The notes under the pieces were generated by a model. The model was given only the letters and a program-made list of their open reading frames with translations, ran no database searches and was not told where the DNA came from. Positions 35,416-48,900 of a DNA stretch of 64,000 nucleotides are shown here, one piece after another. Made by a program: the position numbers and the translations under genes. The first letter of the stretch is position 1; the number at the start of each line of letters is the position of its first letter. This DNA is from Pieris napi (lineage: Eukaryota; Arthropoda; Insecta; Lepidoptera; Pieridae): assembly GCF_905475465.1 (NCBI RefSeq), contig NC_062245.1:7874001-7938000 (forward strand), written 5' to 3'.

Positions 35416-36439
35416 TAAATTGAAATATCGTGCTTTAAATGACTCTCTTTATCGTAAACATTAAGTCGTTCTTTTGTTTTTTAATTATTAACACGTGTTA
35501 TGTAACCTAATAAAAGTTATAAATATTAGTTAATAATTAAAAGTGCAAACTAAATGTTAGCAATCATCGCACACTTGAAGCCCTTTAGTTTTTCTACATT
35601 CTAAAATTGTAATATAACATTCTCGTTTCCGATAATGACCAATAGGACACTTATATTCTTTTTAGGTAACAGAAGTTTCACTTCGGAAGAACCCTTAAAT
35701 AAGTCCACTTGGTTTTTTGTTAATCCAGCGTCGCAACCCCATTACCCCTAATTTTATGTAAGATCATGCTTTAAACGTTTAAAGCCAGTTGACACCCAGC
35801 TTCAAACATAGAGTTTTATTTAAAATACATTCGAACATCCCTCCAACAACCGCCAGCGAACATTACTCACGCCTCAATTTTATTTTATTATAAATTTTTG
35901 CGCCACCTTTGTAAATCACTTCTTAAACAATAATTCTACTATTCTCATATTTTATTCTATTTTGATTTCATTTGCGAATTATGCGACATCATAAATTTTA
36001 TGATAGTTTAAAAAAAGCCTCTCATACAATACTTTACTCACTTTACTGCTACGATAATAAATTTAATACCTGGCTTATGATGCAGGATAAGTAGATAGAT
36101 ACAGAGATAGTAGAAACAGATATCAGAGCGATGACCATAACTTGCATTTTTGTGCATATGCCGTGGCATGCAATCAACCGTACCGGGTCATTATGTAAAT
36201 TGTCTCTTTCTCTTGCCCTTTGCAGGGAAGCTGTTAATTCATATAATTAATATATTTTGTAATGAAATTTATATTTTTACATGTGGCGTCTACACCGGCC
36301 CTACATCTCTTCCGTGTTACAGTTGGTAACGCATAGTATGTTTAATTTTGAGGTCCGATTTTCGGTCAAACAACAATCCTTATCAATAAAATAGACAAAA
36401 CTGCTTATTTGGTACAAGCGGATACAACAGATGTCATTT
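35416..36439. other. No recognisable feature
   Basis: AT-rich. The only motif of note is GAAGTTTCACTTC (35672-35684), shared with 3700 and 21387. Confidence 0.4.
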
Positions 36440-36620
36440 ATTTTATGAGACAGGAAGGTAGTGGTACGCTCTTCTATTGAAGGCCCCTAAGTCGTATCTG
36501 TTCGGAAATACCTGGATTGGCAGCTGGTTCAATAAAGTGGTGGTGCGCAGCTAGAAGTGTCCTAAAAAGCGCTCTGTCCTGGAAAGCCAGACATCAAGAT
36601 GGAACGCGTGCAATTATTCA
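36440..36620 (+). repeat. Interspersed repeat, downstream half
   Basis: Contains AGTGGTACGCTCTTCTATTG, CCCCTAAGTCGTATCTGTTC, GGAAATACCTGGATTGGCAG, AGTGGTGGTGCGCAGCTAGA and AGCCAGACATCAAGATGGAA. These form the ordered downstream half of the family at 739-851. Confidence 0.65.
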
Positions 36621-36689
36621 TTCAAAGTAAAAAGTCCGTCCTATATAGATTATGTGATTTAATAAATCGAACACAACGTTTATTCAGTA

Positions 36690-36948
36690 TTATTTTTTTT
36701 ATTTTTTTTTTAAAGACAATTCACACCAATTGACCTAGTCCCATGCTAAGCTGGTGAAGCTAGGGTACTATGCAACGGATATACATACATATTATAGATA
36801 GATAGACATTTAAATACATATTGAAACACCCAAGACCTAAGCACAACACCAAATGCTCATCACATCGATGTTTGTCTCAGCCGGGGATCGAACCCGGGAC
36901 CCATGGTTTCGCAGTCAGGGGTACTAACCACTAGACCAATGAGTCGTC
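36690..36948 (-). repeat. SINE-1 copy D, full length
   Basis: Minus strand: GACGACTCATTGGTCTAGTG, box B GGGTTCGATCCCCGG intact, body, GCTTAGCATGGGACTAGGTC, and an A-rich tail. It lies 24 bases from the perfect hairpin at 36973. Confidence 0.93.
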
Positions 36949-36972
36949 AAAAAAATTATATTTTATTATTTG

Positions 36973-37034
36973 AGTAAAAGGGGAGGAGAAAATAATATAC
37001 AAGTGAGTATATTATTTTCTCCTCCCCTTTTACT
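36973..37034. repeat. Perfect hairpin: 28-bp arms, 6-base loop
   Basis: The left arm 36973-37000 (AGTAAAAGGGGAGGAGAAAA...) and the right arm 37007-37034 are exact reverse complements around AAGTGA. The purine/pyrimidine strand asymmetry is strong. Confidence 0.95.
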
Positions 37035-37534
37035 TTCCCGCTTTAGACTAAAAGTGAATAAATATAGCATGCAGTTTGTGTTATTTCCAAGATAAAACGC
37101 TTTGTTGACTCATTTGCATTTCTTTGTTTATTTTAACTTAGAGATTATCTTCCATTTTGTAGTTTCTATGTAGAACTAAATATTATAGAGATAGTAATAA
37201 AGAATGTGTAAGGATTCTCCACACGAATGTCTTCCATCATAAATAAGAACTATTCACAGTTCACTCTCCCCGAATATTGCCACCCTTGTCGGCTGTCGCA
37301 ACAGGGATGTCTACATGTGTATTTAATTAGCTAAATAAAGTTGGCCGAGAAGTGCGTAGCTCGTACAATTGTATGATGTATTTAACTATTCTTTGTCTGA
37401 TACGCGGTATATGTTAAGACGTCTTTGAGCCATAAGTTATACATATATTATGTGCAAACAAAATAATCCAATCATAATTAAACATAGCAGTTGTGATCAA
37501 GTTATGCCTCTGTATTAATAATTTTTATGATTAT

Positions 37535-37690
37535 TTTTTACGAGCAAGAGGTACATCTGATGTTAATTTATATCTCCGACCCTAGGCGCTAATAGTACCA
37601 GAAGGTTTTTTGAAGAACCCTAAGTCGAACTAGTTAGGAAATACTTCACTGGGCAGCTAGGTTATCCATAGCTTCTGGTATATATGTTAC
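37535..37690 (+). repeat. Interspersed repeat, longer decayed copy
   Basis: CGAGCAAGAGGTACATCTGA and TGTTAATTTATATCTCCGAC, then GAACCCTAAGTCGAACTAGT and GGAAATACTTCACTGGGCAG. This links the upstream half (as at 739) to the downstream half (as at 36440) in one copy. Confidence 0.6.
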
Positions 37691-37849
37691 TGTAAAAGTT
37701 CGAACTACGGTTAATCTAAGATTTAAGTGCAAGTCTTAGGATTTACCGACGTGAGTTGGTAAATGTAAGTATTTCTGAAAATACGACGATTTTTTCGAGC
37801 TTTTACCATCCGAATTGGTAGAACTTCAATTTACTGGAATATCTTAGGA

Positions 37850-38129
37850 TTTTTTTTTATTTTTTTTTTTTATTTTTTTTTTAAAAGACAATTCACACCA
37901 ATTGACCTAGTCCCATGCTAAGCTGGTGAAGCTTGTGTTATGGGTACTAGGCAACGGATATACATACATATTATAGATAGATATATACATATAAATACAT
38001 ATTTAAACACCCAAGACCTAAGAACAACACCAAATGCTCATCACATCGATGTTCGCCTCAGCCAGGGAACGAACCCGGGACCCATGGATTCGCAGTCAGG
38101 GGTACTAACCACTAGACCAATGAGTCGTC
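37850..38129 (-). repeat. SINE-1 copy E, full length
   Basis: Same structure as copy D, with box B reading GGGTTCGTTCCCTGG and a long interrupted A tail (T runs at 37851-37882 on the plus strand). The 89-codon frame across it is incidental. Confidence 0.92.
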
Positions 38130-38634
38130 AATCAGTCGGATTTACTGCAGTTCGAGCTTTTACAGTAACATATACATTACCTACAGTGGTGTTTTGCATT
38201 TTTCATTAGTTCTACCCGAAGTTAATATTAATTTTGTATTTATCGCTTGAAAACTGTAGCCAGCCCTATTCCCCAATCTGAGATAGGTATTCGTCAAATG
38301 TATATTAGTGCATCGGGTCAAAACTCGTATCAACTTCAGACGGAGCAATTTTTACTTCATTTTGTCCGACTCACTGAATTATTACGCGAATTCACAAAGT
38401 TCGAATCGACTTTATTCAAACTTTTTTACTGAATTCACTGGGTAGTTAAATAAAAAACAAAGTAGCTTTTACGGCTTTACGATGGCACTAACTTTTTATT
38501 GTTTTATCTTTCTTTGTGGTTTGATTTAACACTATACATTGTTTAGATTTTAGTGTTCCAAACAAAGTCATTACATATTTAATTGGAAATGTAATTTCGT
38601 TCTAATAATAAATCAAATAATTTTAAGGCTTTAC

Positions 38635-38832
38635 TCAAACAGCATCAGTATTGGCCTAGTAATTTCAGCGTACAACTCTAATCCCTGAGGACTTACGCTC
38701 TGTCTATGTGCGCTTTTAACACTCGCTCGATCGGTGAAACCTATTGGACTATTTGGCTAAGGCATACTATGTATTAAAAAACAAATGACCATGAAACAGA
38801 TACAGAAATCTGAGGCCCAGACTTAAAAGTTA
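38635..38832 (+). repeat. SINE-2, plus-strand copy
   Basis: AGCATCAGTATTGGCCTAGT, ATCCCTGAGGACTTACGCTC (box B lost), GTGCGCTTTTAACACTCGCT, and the characteristic 3' end ACAGATACAGAAATCTGAGG CCCAGACTTA. Confidence 0.82.
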
Positions 38833-40379
38833 CGCAACTAGTTTTTTCTATACTCAAACTAGGAACTGAATATGCTATATTTTATAACATAATCATTTTT
38901 AGTATTAATAAATACCAAATTTATCTCTAATTTAAAATGAAATTTTTGCAATTGAATAGTATCATAATTATATTTTTTTTGTGTCACAGCAATTTAATTC
39001 CATCAATTAAAATATTGAAATAACTTGACGTCTGGAAACATATTTGCGAGTAATGGGACATTAAGTTGCCGCTACGAGAATTGCGTGTAGCGATTTCATT
39101 AAATTAAATACAATTATACACATAAACTAGAGAAATTACATTTCTTTCTCTATATTATTTAAATGACCACGTGCTAATTTAAATGTTATTTCAACAGTGC
39201 CATTTTGATATGCCTTTGAACTGTTTATATTATTGAAATAGAAAAATCCTGGTATGGACAAAAATAAAAATATGTAATGTAAGAGATTTAATTACGGTTA
39301 ATAACACTATTAACGTGTTTAGATGAATCAAGCGAATATTTTTGTTATTATTATACTGGTGTAATGGCTAAGGCAATCATTACGTGATTTTTTTAAGGTT
39401 AGACCACCTGAAACAGTTTTATAATGTTGAATTGACATAACATAAAATCTGATACAGAATATTGTAAAATAGTTTTAAGTTCCGTTCCCTCTCTGTAGGC
39501 AAGTGATGCAAAAATAACACTCATGCACTGTAGCCCTCACAAAGCGAACTCGTTATTTCTAAAGCCTTTTAATGCATTTTCCTATGTTTCCGGAAAATGC
39601 GCAATGCGAATAGTGTTAGGTCTTCTCGTTTACTTGGTTCTGCCTTAATATTTAACACACAAATATTTAACACAAATTATAATTAATATTATATTGTAGT
39701 ATTAGTCATTACATGGCTTATTCATTACGTTCCCTTTTGAATATTCTATGAACTTATCAAACTTTCGGAGCACAAGCACAAGATTTGTTCGAGTTTTATA
39801 ATTTTATTAATATTGTCGTTTACGTCCTACTACAAATTAAAATAAAGTTTCTCTAATTTAAACGAATTATTTAAATGATTTACATAAATCCACGTTTCTA
39901 GTGATTAGTTTTTTTCGTAAATTTATTTATAGAACATTTTAAAGACTTTAATCTTCATAGTGTAAACATCGTAATGTTAACATAACAGTGCGAGTGGCGG
40001 CAATTCGTTCAAAATGCTAATGTTTGCTGATGCGCAAGAGACTGATTGATCGCTTATGTTAAGGTCCATTCACTGAGCTACACGTGCGCTTCCATATAAA
40101 CATTGTCCTGAGACCTTGTATTTTTACATATTATTGGATATCTAAGATGTTTTTCCCTATTGATCTAGCATTTATAGTCAAAAGCCGCAAGGTAATAGCC
40201 ACGTTTATTGGGAAATCTCTTTTAGTAACACGATCAAAACAAACTTATTGTCGTATAAGTTAGTCGACTTGATCATAAAGGTCCCGTCTTCACAGTTGAG
40301 GCATAAAAATATCAAGATGTTTTAGTTTACTTGAAATATGTTAATTAAAAAATAATTATAATTACATACTCTAATTTCA
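38833..40379. other. No recognisable feature
   Basis: AT-rich 1.5 kb without supported gene or element. Confidence 0.4.
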
Positions 40380-40929
40380 TCTATATATATAAAAGAAAGT
40401 CGTGTTTGTTACAACACTTATAACTCGAGAACGGCTGGACCGATTGCCATGGTTTTTGATTTGTTGGATTTGTTACCGTCCCGAATAGCAGAATAAGCAA
40501 TAAAATATCGGATAAGTTATCGAATAACAATAAATAAATTAGTTAATTTTACGAATGCAAAAACCATATGGTGCCATCTGTTGACAAAACTACGCATCAT
40601 TTTACGTCGAATTCGTGTCAGTTCAAGAAATTCCGATCTTGAGGTGAATGATTAGATTCATAACCATGCTTTGATCCTGAACAAAAGATGTTGGATATCA
40701 GAAAGTGCTTAACATGCAGTATCGCCATATTGACGCTAGAGAGAAGATGCCTAATGTGTAAAACTGCCATTCTTCTTTCGCAATGGCTAGCAATAAAACA
40801 TTTCTGTATTTGCAAAAAAGTTGTATTAATGTAATACTTAACATTAATGAAATCCTAAAATAAGCTAAATTAAAGTAACAACGATATTATAAGGTTGTAG
40901 GGCGGAACGAAGTTAGCCAGGTCAGCTAG
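40380..40929 (+). mobile_element. Non-autonomous Helitron, 550 bp
   Basis: Begins A|TCTATATATATAAAAGAAAG, with GAACGGCTGGACCGATTGCC just inside. It ends GGGCGGAACGAAGTTAGCCA GGTCAGCTAG|T. All Helitron hallmarks (TC, CTAG, A/T insertion site, GC-rich subterminal part) are present. There is no Rep/helicase, so it would move only with help in trans. Confidence 0.9.
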
Positions 40930-41904
40930 TTATTTATAAAAAAAAACTTTATTTAAAAATGGAATGTGGAAAAGTAACATATTTACTAGATGTCATCTGT
41001 ACTAGGTAAGATTTTCGGACGGATTCAATTAAATCTCTATTGAGACTGTTTACGCAGGATATATTATATTGCACAGGTGTCTTCGTTCTTCTTGTCTTTT
41101 GACTGTGATTCTCTATAGCTCTCATAGTTGGGACAGTTGTCGGACCCAACGAGGACAAGGCTAGTTCAAGCAACAGCTTTTACGTATTCATTCGAGGCCG
41201 TCCATTTCAAAGACCGCATAATTCCCAACTTGGTGCTGAATTCTTGAAACTGTTTGAACATTCTGATAGTTAGTGATGCTACATTTGGGAGCAAATATAA
41301 AAGAGAACGAATATATCGGTTGTCTGTAAAGTCGGTTTACTGACGATAGTTGAACGTGACAACGTCATAAGAAAATACTGATGGAATGGTTGCATTTTCA
41401 AAAGAAAATTTTAATTTTATTTGTTTGATAGATATTTTGTATTGATATAGAGTAGGTAAATGGAAATCACAATTGAATTGATCAAGTTACATTTATTTGT
41501 ACACATAAATACAATTATGTCAATTTTTGTGTGCAAGCGAGAGCGCGGAACGAGTGCTCTCGCTTGCTTTTCAAGCCTTAAAGGGAACGCCTCAGAGGTA
41601 ACGCCGCATGAGTCATGTTTTTTCGTGCGTGCAGCCGGCTCCATCGAATTATAAGACGTTGTCACGTCAAAAAACAACTAAAATTCCATCTAAATGTAAA
41701 TGACAATACGATATTCACTTCACATCGGAGTTTTTCTGAAGTTGTCCTGTCGGCTGAGACTTTGCAGGTATGATAATAATGTTGTGGTTTGACGACGCGA
41801 CACTTTTACAACTTTCCCAGATAACTTCTTCCTTACAACAGTAACTATTTGTCCCTAACTTTGGAAGATTACAACTTGTTTGAAACAATTTCTTACGCTA
41901 TTTT
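40930..41904. other. No recognisable feature
   Basis: Overlapping frames on both strands at 41417-41677 give no recognisable protein. Confidence 0.4.
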
Positions 41905-42180
41905 TATATACTCCGCTGGCTTTGCGACCCATAAAGTGTCATGGCCTCCGAAACGAGTATCTTCCAGCGCTCTTTTTCCTGTGCCACCTCCCGCCAATTG
42001 CTGGCTTTAAGCTGCAGCATTTCCTTCGCCACATAGGTCGATCCAGCGGTACCTAGTCAGACCTACTGGTATCCAACCACTAGGCCGGGTCAAGTAAGCT
42101 TCCTTCAGCGCCCGATCTTGGCCCATGCTCTGAAGGTGCTCCAGCCAACATAGTCGATTTTCTATTTGAAACTGTATAAA
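41905..42180 (-). pseudogene. Non-LTR retrotransposon RT C-terminal remnant
   Basis: RLCWLEHLQSMGQDRALKEA, YLTRPSGWIPVGLTRYRWID and, after a stop and a frame change, RALEDTRFGGHDTL follow the pattern RLRWLGHV.RM..DR..K.A....P.G.R..GRPR.RW.D ... W...V..A found at the C-terminus of insect non-LTR reverse transcriptases. The 63-codon open frame is part of this. A TGA-type break follows the GEGNAAA segment. Confidence 0.75.
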
Positions 42181-44709
42181 AATCGAAAAAAAAAACAAAT
42201 GAAAATGGTGGAAGTCTAAACCACAGAGAACTTAATAAAAAAACACTAGTATTAATGTACCATCAAATACGTTATTTTATTTTAAACAATATCAGCATGC
42301 TTGAGTCTCCAGGATAAAAATTAACTCTGAAATCATAAAACTGTGAATATAGAATTTTATGAAAGGCATAGCTCGCTGGAAATATCCAGAGCCAGATATC
42401 AACGAAAGTGGGTTCATTGGCGAAGCAAGAATGCGAATATAACAGGCCCACGATGTAGGTCAACGGAACTAAAAGGGACACAGTGAAGCACGAACAGTTT
42501 CTCTTTAGTTATTTTTTGTCTGTAACGGGTTTTAAAATAACATCGTCGTCGTGGTCGATTTACTAGAATTTTTTCAATGATAGGAAAACCTGTTTAAAAA
42601 TGTTATCGAAGTAAATCGGTTAAACATAAAAATAAATATTTATGTAACTATATGAGCGTTTTAGATATTTATTTTTAATTAGCTTAGGCTTAAACGAACA
42701 AATACCTCAAGTGATAGCTACAATCTAGTATATAGACATCTCATAAAAAATATACATAATTCTTTGGAGAAGAAAAGAAAGTATTTTCGTTTTGTAAATA
42801 AACATCTATTTCTAAAAATATATCTCTAAGAAAACAAATATTAAAACCTATTGGTCTAATTGGTTACAAGTCAATACCTTTTAATTCTAAAGCATTCAAA
42901 GGAAAATTATTTGTTCGATGTACAAAATCCACCGTCAAAGGTTAGAAATTCAATTTAGCACTGTTTAATAAACTTTATATTCGCATTTGACATTTTGATA
43001 TTTCACGAACTTTTATGACCACATACAATGCAACTTGATCGATAATATTAATATATATAAGATAATATATATTAATATATTTGAGCACAATAGCTGTAAT
43101 CTTATTTCAATCTGCAAATTTGAATATCCGCAGGCGGTGATCCGAGAACGCGTTGACACGTAAAAACGTACGAATAGGGAGTAAGAAGTCTGATGCGACC
43201 TTATATAAAGACCAGAAAGATAATGTTTAACATTGTGATAAAAAATCATAATTTTTCAGATATCCTATCTCCTAGTCACCTCATTATAATATATTATTTG
43301 GTGTTACTTTATGGTGGCACTAGGTGGTACCTACCTGTATACTTACTGTAAATAAACAATATATGATTAAAAAAATAAATTTCTTTATAAAAGTACTCAC
43401 CTGTCCTTTGATCGCAGAGTAAATAGAATTTGATAAAAGGATTATTAAGGAGTGCAGTGCTTTTTTCTTCTGACAGATTCTAATTTATTTTTTATTAATA
43501 AGAGGGTAAATGTCAACGCTTATATAGATACTAGATACAGTAGTTGAGGAGCTTAAGTTGCTCGAATATATAGAAGTGAAATTCATGGCTCGTGTAATCT
43601 TGAGCGGATATCCGGCGCGTGAGATGTAACATGTAACTATGCCCGACGGAGAAACTCTCAGCTTTGTTATTTACATACAACTACGATTAGTGGATGAGTT
43701 GTTAAATGGTTAATTTATTTCCTTCAATTCCTCCAATTGTATTGTATTAGTCATTTAAGTAGGCAGTCCTAACCGAACATCGTACTCAACATAATTGTCT
43801 ATTGTCCGAGTACTTATCTATAAAATTATTTATTAACAAACGCAAAGGTTGCAAACTTCAGTGCGCTGTTCTTAAATATCTTTTATTATCTATATCATAA
43901 CGTCATCATAACAAGCTAAATTCGAAAGAGAACATTTTAATGATTTAAAACATCGTCTTACTTTCGAAATATATCGTTTTTCACATCCACAAAGTCAAAA
44001 GACTCCAATAGCGCGATTCAAATTTTTGTTTTCATTGTTTTAAGATTTACGTATAAAACCCCTAGAATCACGGTATTTTGAAGTAAACATTTCCTTCAAT
44101 TGTAAGCAAATACAAAATCTGATTTTTACACTTAAACTTTGCTAAAATTGCGATGCTTTTAAATACTTAAAATAAAGAATTGAGCACGTATTAATAAACT
44201 ATCCGAGCGAAAGAAAAACTTTTAAAATCAGCGTCCGACGTATAAATGAAGATCAGTCACGTGGTGAAACTGTAACCTTTACCCACGTGACCGGTGCCTC
44301 TGGCTGCACGTTGCACTTCTCACATGTGCTGACACAACCATAATCAAGCCACGAGGACACTGTCATTATCCTTCTCATATAACTAATGGACTTAAGATCT
44401 ATTGTGTGTGTTTAAACAAGAAATGGAACTGGCGACATTATGATATGACCAGGCCGGATTAATTAATTAATAATTTAAGAATCTATATTCATTTATTTAG
44501 CTGTCTATACAGCTAAATGAATTTCTTATTAATCTACACCAATTTAATTTACATCACGTAGTGATAAATTTTATAATTTATCCCTAATATATTTTATAAT
44601 AATTTTTAGTTCTTGCATAACTTTTCTGATATATTATTTAATACTTAATTGCACACAATACTCTTACAAGACAATATAAATGGAAATTTCTTAGTTAAAA
44701 GGCCTTATG
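42181..44709. other. No recognisable feature (2.5 kb)
   Basis: AT-rich. Contains an A/T-only palindrome (43045-43078) and two CACGTG hexamers (44258 and 44284). No gene could be supported. Confidence 0.4.
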
Positions 44710-44711
44710 TA

Positions 44712-45030
44712 AAGGTGCGTACAGACTATGTAACATATTATATAACTTGTGTTTTATAACACGTCCACATTATGTAACCTTGTTATTCAACATTATAACA
44801 TCAAACAATACTATACACATTAGAATAACAATGCAATATAACAATGTTATGTAACCATTTTAAAAAACAAAAGAAAAACAAAAAAACGTAGATGCTGGGT
44901 TCGTCCTAGCATACATATCAATAACATGTTATTATAACATGTTTTATAACATTCAGTGTCCACATTATCTGAAACATGTTGTATAGCAATGTTGTATAAC
45001 ATGTTATGTTATATAGTCTGTACGCACCTT
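44712..45030. mobile_element. MITE, 319 bp, TA target duplication
   Basis: The left end AAGGTGCGTACAGACTATGT and the right end ATAGTCTGTACGCACCTT are inverted repeats with TA at both flanks (44710-44711 and 45031-45032). The interior is built from many TAACA/TGTTA words, including TAACATGTTA palindromes on both sides. A TA duplication suggests a Tc1/mariner-like source, but that is inference from the duplication only. Confidence 0.85.
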
Positions 45031-45824
45031 TATAAGCGATATTTCAAAATTTAAAATTTAAATTTAGTATATTTTTATCTTGTACTCCAAACCAAATTTT
45101 TAATAAAATGGTTAAAGATTTTGTTTTATCGGGTCTTTGAGTATAAAAAGTAGGTTCACGTTTTGTCATGCGAGAAAACACGTTGTATCCAAGTGCCAAG
45201 GAGATAAGGGAAGTCCACGTCTCACAGGCTATAAATCTTTTCTAGGACATCTAGTTAAGGTTTTCTTGTACGTTACATTTTTTTATTAAAACGTTAAAGA
45301 ATACAGAAACATTCTTGTCTTACGAATTTAAATATATTTCGGATCAGTTGCTTAAATGTGAAAATATTGAGTATAGTAGAATAGTTTTTTATATATACTA
45401 ATAATCATTAATAAGTATTAAATAACAGTATTTCTTTTGATTGCTCTTGTATTACCAAGAAAATTAAATGTATGTAGATAATTATAGGCTATTTTTTGGA
45501 AGTTGGTTCGACCAAAACTATAAACCCTGTTTATGAGACCTATGCTATGCTTGAACATGTACAAAAAGTTCTTTGGACTTTCGAAGTGGGGAAGTCCATT
45601 TTTTATTTAGGAGTCTACTCTAATGATAAATACGTTATAAACTGAAATAAAACTAAACTTTAGTCAGCTACATCCTATAATCAACCGTGCTGAAGTTATC
45701 ACTGTTCTATTTGCTTGTTAGAAAGTTTTAATTAATTTTAAAACATTGTAAAATATTTGTTGAAAAAGTTGCAGATAAAAATGTTCACTTCAAAATATGA
45801 CATAGTAGTTTTAGGTTACATAGT

Positions 45825-45925
45825 AGTGTTGGCGTTTATCTGTGGAGCATCTCTGATAACGTAGGTTCGATCCCCGGCTCTGCTCTATTAGGATTACTGT
45901 ATATGTGTACATTTAATACGCCCTA
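45825..45925 (+). repeat. SINE-2, head and partial body
   Basis: TAGTAGTGTTGGCGTTTATC and an intact box B GTAGGTTCGATCCCCGGCTC, then TGTATATGTGTACATTTAAT. Only the head is well kept. Confidence 0.7.
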
Positions 45926-48900
45926 AGAATAGAAGAAGTAAGAAAACCACAATGCCCTAAATATTGACAGTGTGTGTCAAAAATGTGTCAAAAAGGAGAT
46001 CCAGAGGCACACACCTAAAAACATAGCGTTGTGTTTTGTTAGGGTTTTCACTTTAGTATCATATCATTCAAAGAGAAGATTCAGCTGTGACTTTGCTATA
46101 GGGCTTATATTGTCTTCGTTATTTTAGATTTAAAACTCTTCATCTCAGATGATGTGTATGTCAGGCGTTTAAATGAATGATTCTCTTTGAAGTCCCTAAG
46201 TAGCTATTGAGCTAGAACATTTTAATGACACTATAAACATTTGCCTTCAAAATTTGAAAGAATAAACTAGGCACATTAACCAGGTTCAAAGAGTAAACTC
46301 ATTATACACAAGTGAGGCGAATAATTAAATATAAATAACATCTAAAAGTCAAGGTGAGATATCTTCGTTTCTAGCCACGTTCTCTAATCTCAGAGCTCGT
46401 TTGTTTCGTGAAATGAAACACCTATCCCTCCCCCCCCAGTCGACTCACATTACACATCACAAGACTGACACGCCTCAGATTGAGTCGTATTAAGGAATTT
46501 TATTTATATTCTATAAATTCTTGATCCAAAAATAATTGTTCACGTATTTTCCTTTGTGATTGTCTTTTGAAATTCTCCCTATATTATTTATAAGTGAGAA
46601 TAAATATTTTATAGAATAAGATATTTTAAATATACTGATTGTATTTTGTTTTCATTTTAGAATAATGCGCTCCTGAATTAAGATTGTCTATAAGAGCAGA
46701 GTTGTTGTTGTTGTTGTTCGCTGTTAATGCCAGTATTGTATCTAGCAACTACGAGCATCCTAAATCAATGTTGCGTGTGTTATAAAATTTATATATTTAT
46801 GTAGATATATAAATAAATCTTGTTTATTATTAGGTATTAAGGGAAAATATGAATAATAGGATTAAATTCATAATAACATTTTATTTATTTTGTATTATAT
46901 AACCAGTGACTATCGCAGTAGTGTATGTAACAATATACATAACAACCATAATGAACAACAACAAGTGTTTGTATTAAACGTATTTTAAGATACACCAGTC
47001 ATCAATATATAATGACATCACATAATAACATTATATAATTCATCAATATCACATAAATGTACTGAACAAAAACCTATCACAGAATGACACACAACACAAT
47101 TTCACTTATTATTTATTATTAAAAGAGATTGATTTATACAATGAAAACTTCGTAAAATTAAGAAACCCTTTAAATGTTATATAATTCTAAGATGTCGTTA
47201 TGCCATCACGTTTTTGCACACGCCTAACGCCATCTATTGCTCAAACAAAAAATGACTAATTAATTTAGACAGTACAATATACATCATCATCAAAAATAAT
47301 CAAAATAATATCATACCTTAGATCGTGCGTAAAATTCAATGTTTATACATACATACAAAAGTATGGGACTCGGATGAAAATCTTAAGCAAATAATAAAAT
47401 TCCTTTATCTGCGGATAACAAGAATTCCATTTGCGTAGAACATAATCTCTCAGTAATACTATATTATTGAAAAAGCGAAGTCTCTTGTGGGTCAATAGGG
47501 GGTGATTAAGGGTCGCGGATCGTCTGATGAAGGACGCATTAACTTGATACCTATATTTGCTTTACCCTGCTGAGTATAAACGAATGCTTAACCCGTACTT
47601 ATGAGCACTTCAAACTTTTAGCTGGAGATTTAGAAATATACTATACAGGAGAATATGATAAGTTCTACCGTGTGTTCAAAAGTTATCTGTTTGCATTATT
47701 ATTTATTTTATTTAACGCTGATTTTCGTATGTAATAAATAAATGAATATATATAGACAAGCATAAACATGCTTTTAAATAAAATAACAACAATCAATCCC
47801 TCATATACTTTAAGCAGAATATTCTAGCTATAACTTTGTCAACTTCAAACAAAATACAACGTACCGTAAACATTACATTAAAGCTTATTTGTATATTTTA
47901 CTGGAGTTTTAATTGTTAGCGTTTATTATGAAAGCTTTGAAGTCGTAAATTTGTAGAACTTGTTACGAAACTTTAACGATAGTCAGAGCTGCGATATGTG
48001 CTTAGTACAAGCTGAGTGCTAAGTTAAGTAAAGAAAGTTGCGAAGTCTTATTTGAAATCCGAAATCCGACCTGGTTTTCAGACTTTAAAGTCTCATCACA
48101 TCACATTTGAAACCTAATTTATAATTTTGTATAGTAGATATGAAAGTTGCAGCGTTCGGAAATTTAATATTATCTTTTGACTGTATTTTCCGATAATTTA
48201 ACAAAATTAAGTTAAATTATCCAATATATAATAATATATATTGTCAAATCTATTTTCTCCGAAATTATATATCACGATACTAGGTATGTAAATCTTATAT
48301 AAAAAGTGGAGGAAGTAAATAAGTGAAAAATAAACTGCCTTTAATGAAGATTAAGTACTTGCTAATCATTATCAACATTACAACTAAGACTAATTACATA
48401 ATCATTCTGAAACAGCTACACTTTTGGTTCTGTTTGTTTCCTTGGAAATTATTGAATATACATCATTGAGTGTGTCCTTAAATATGTATGTAAATATGTT
48501 ACGTTTTTTTCTGGTATTGTGTACCAATGCAATCATGTCTAGCTAGTACGGTATATCGAAACATCGCGAAAAAAATGTCACGTCTATGAACCAAACTCCA
48601 CAACAAATGCATAAATCTTGAGGTGAAGACATAGCACCAATGCATTATTATTGGTACAATTATTAAAAAAAGTCATATCTCCTAAAAATACATTGGGTAG
48701 TCATAATATAAAGCCCAAACCCGATATTAATATCAGAAAAATAACAATTAGTCACAATTAAGTTCATTAAACTCAAGAACTAAGTCCCTTATTGTTTACT
48801 TAGATACAATACAAATCCAATATTTATTGAAGAAAGTTTTTTTATTGACGACTCTTCCAGTTGTATTTGTCGTATTGATTTTATTCTAATTGAAAACATT

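Noticed and set aside
37940..38209. 89-codon frame
   Set aside because: Lies across SINE-1 copy E and is a by-product of the repeat.
43045..43078. 14-bp inverted repeat with a 6-base loop
   Set aside because: Made only of A and T, so easily formed by chance in this background, unlike the two mixed-sequence hairpins.
44258..44289. Two CACGTG boxes 20 bases apart, possible clock-type enhancer
   Set aside because: Other CACGTG hexamers occur at about 16968 and 39169, and no promoter or gene is nearby. Chance cannot be excluded.
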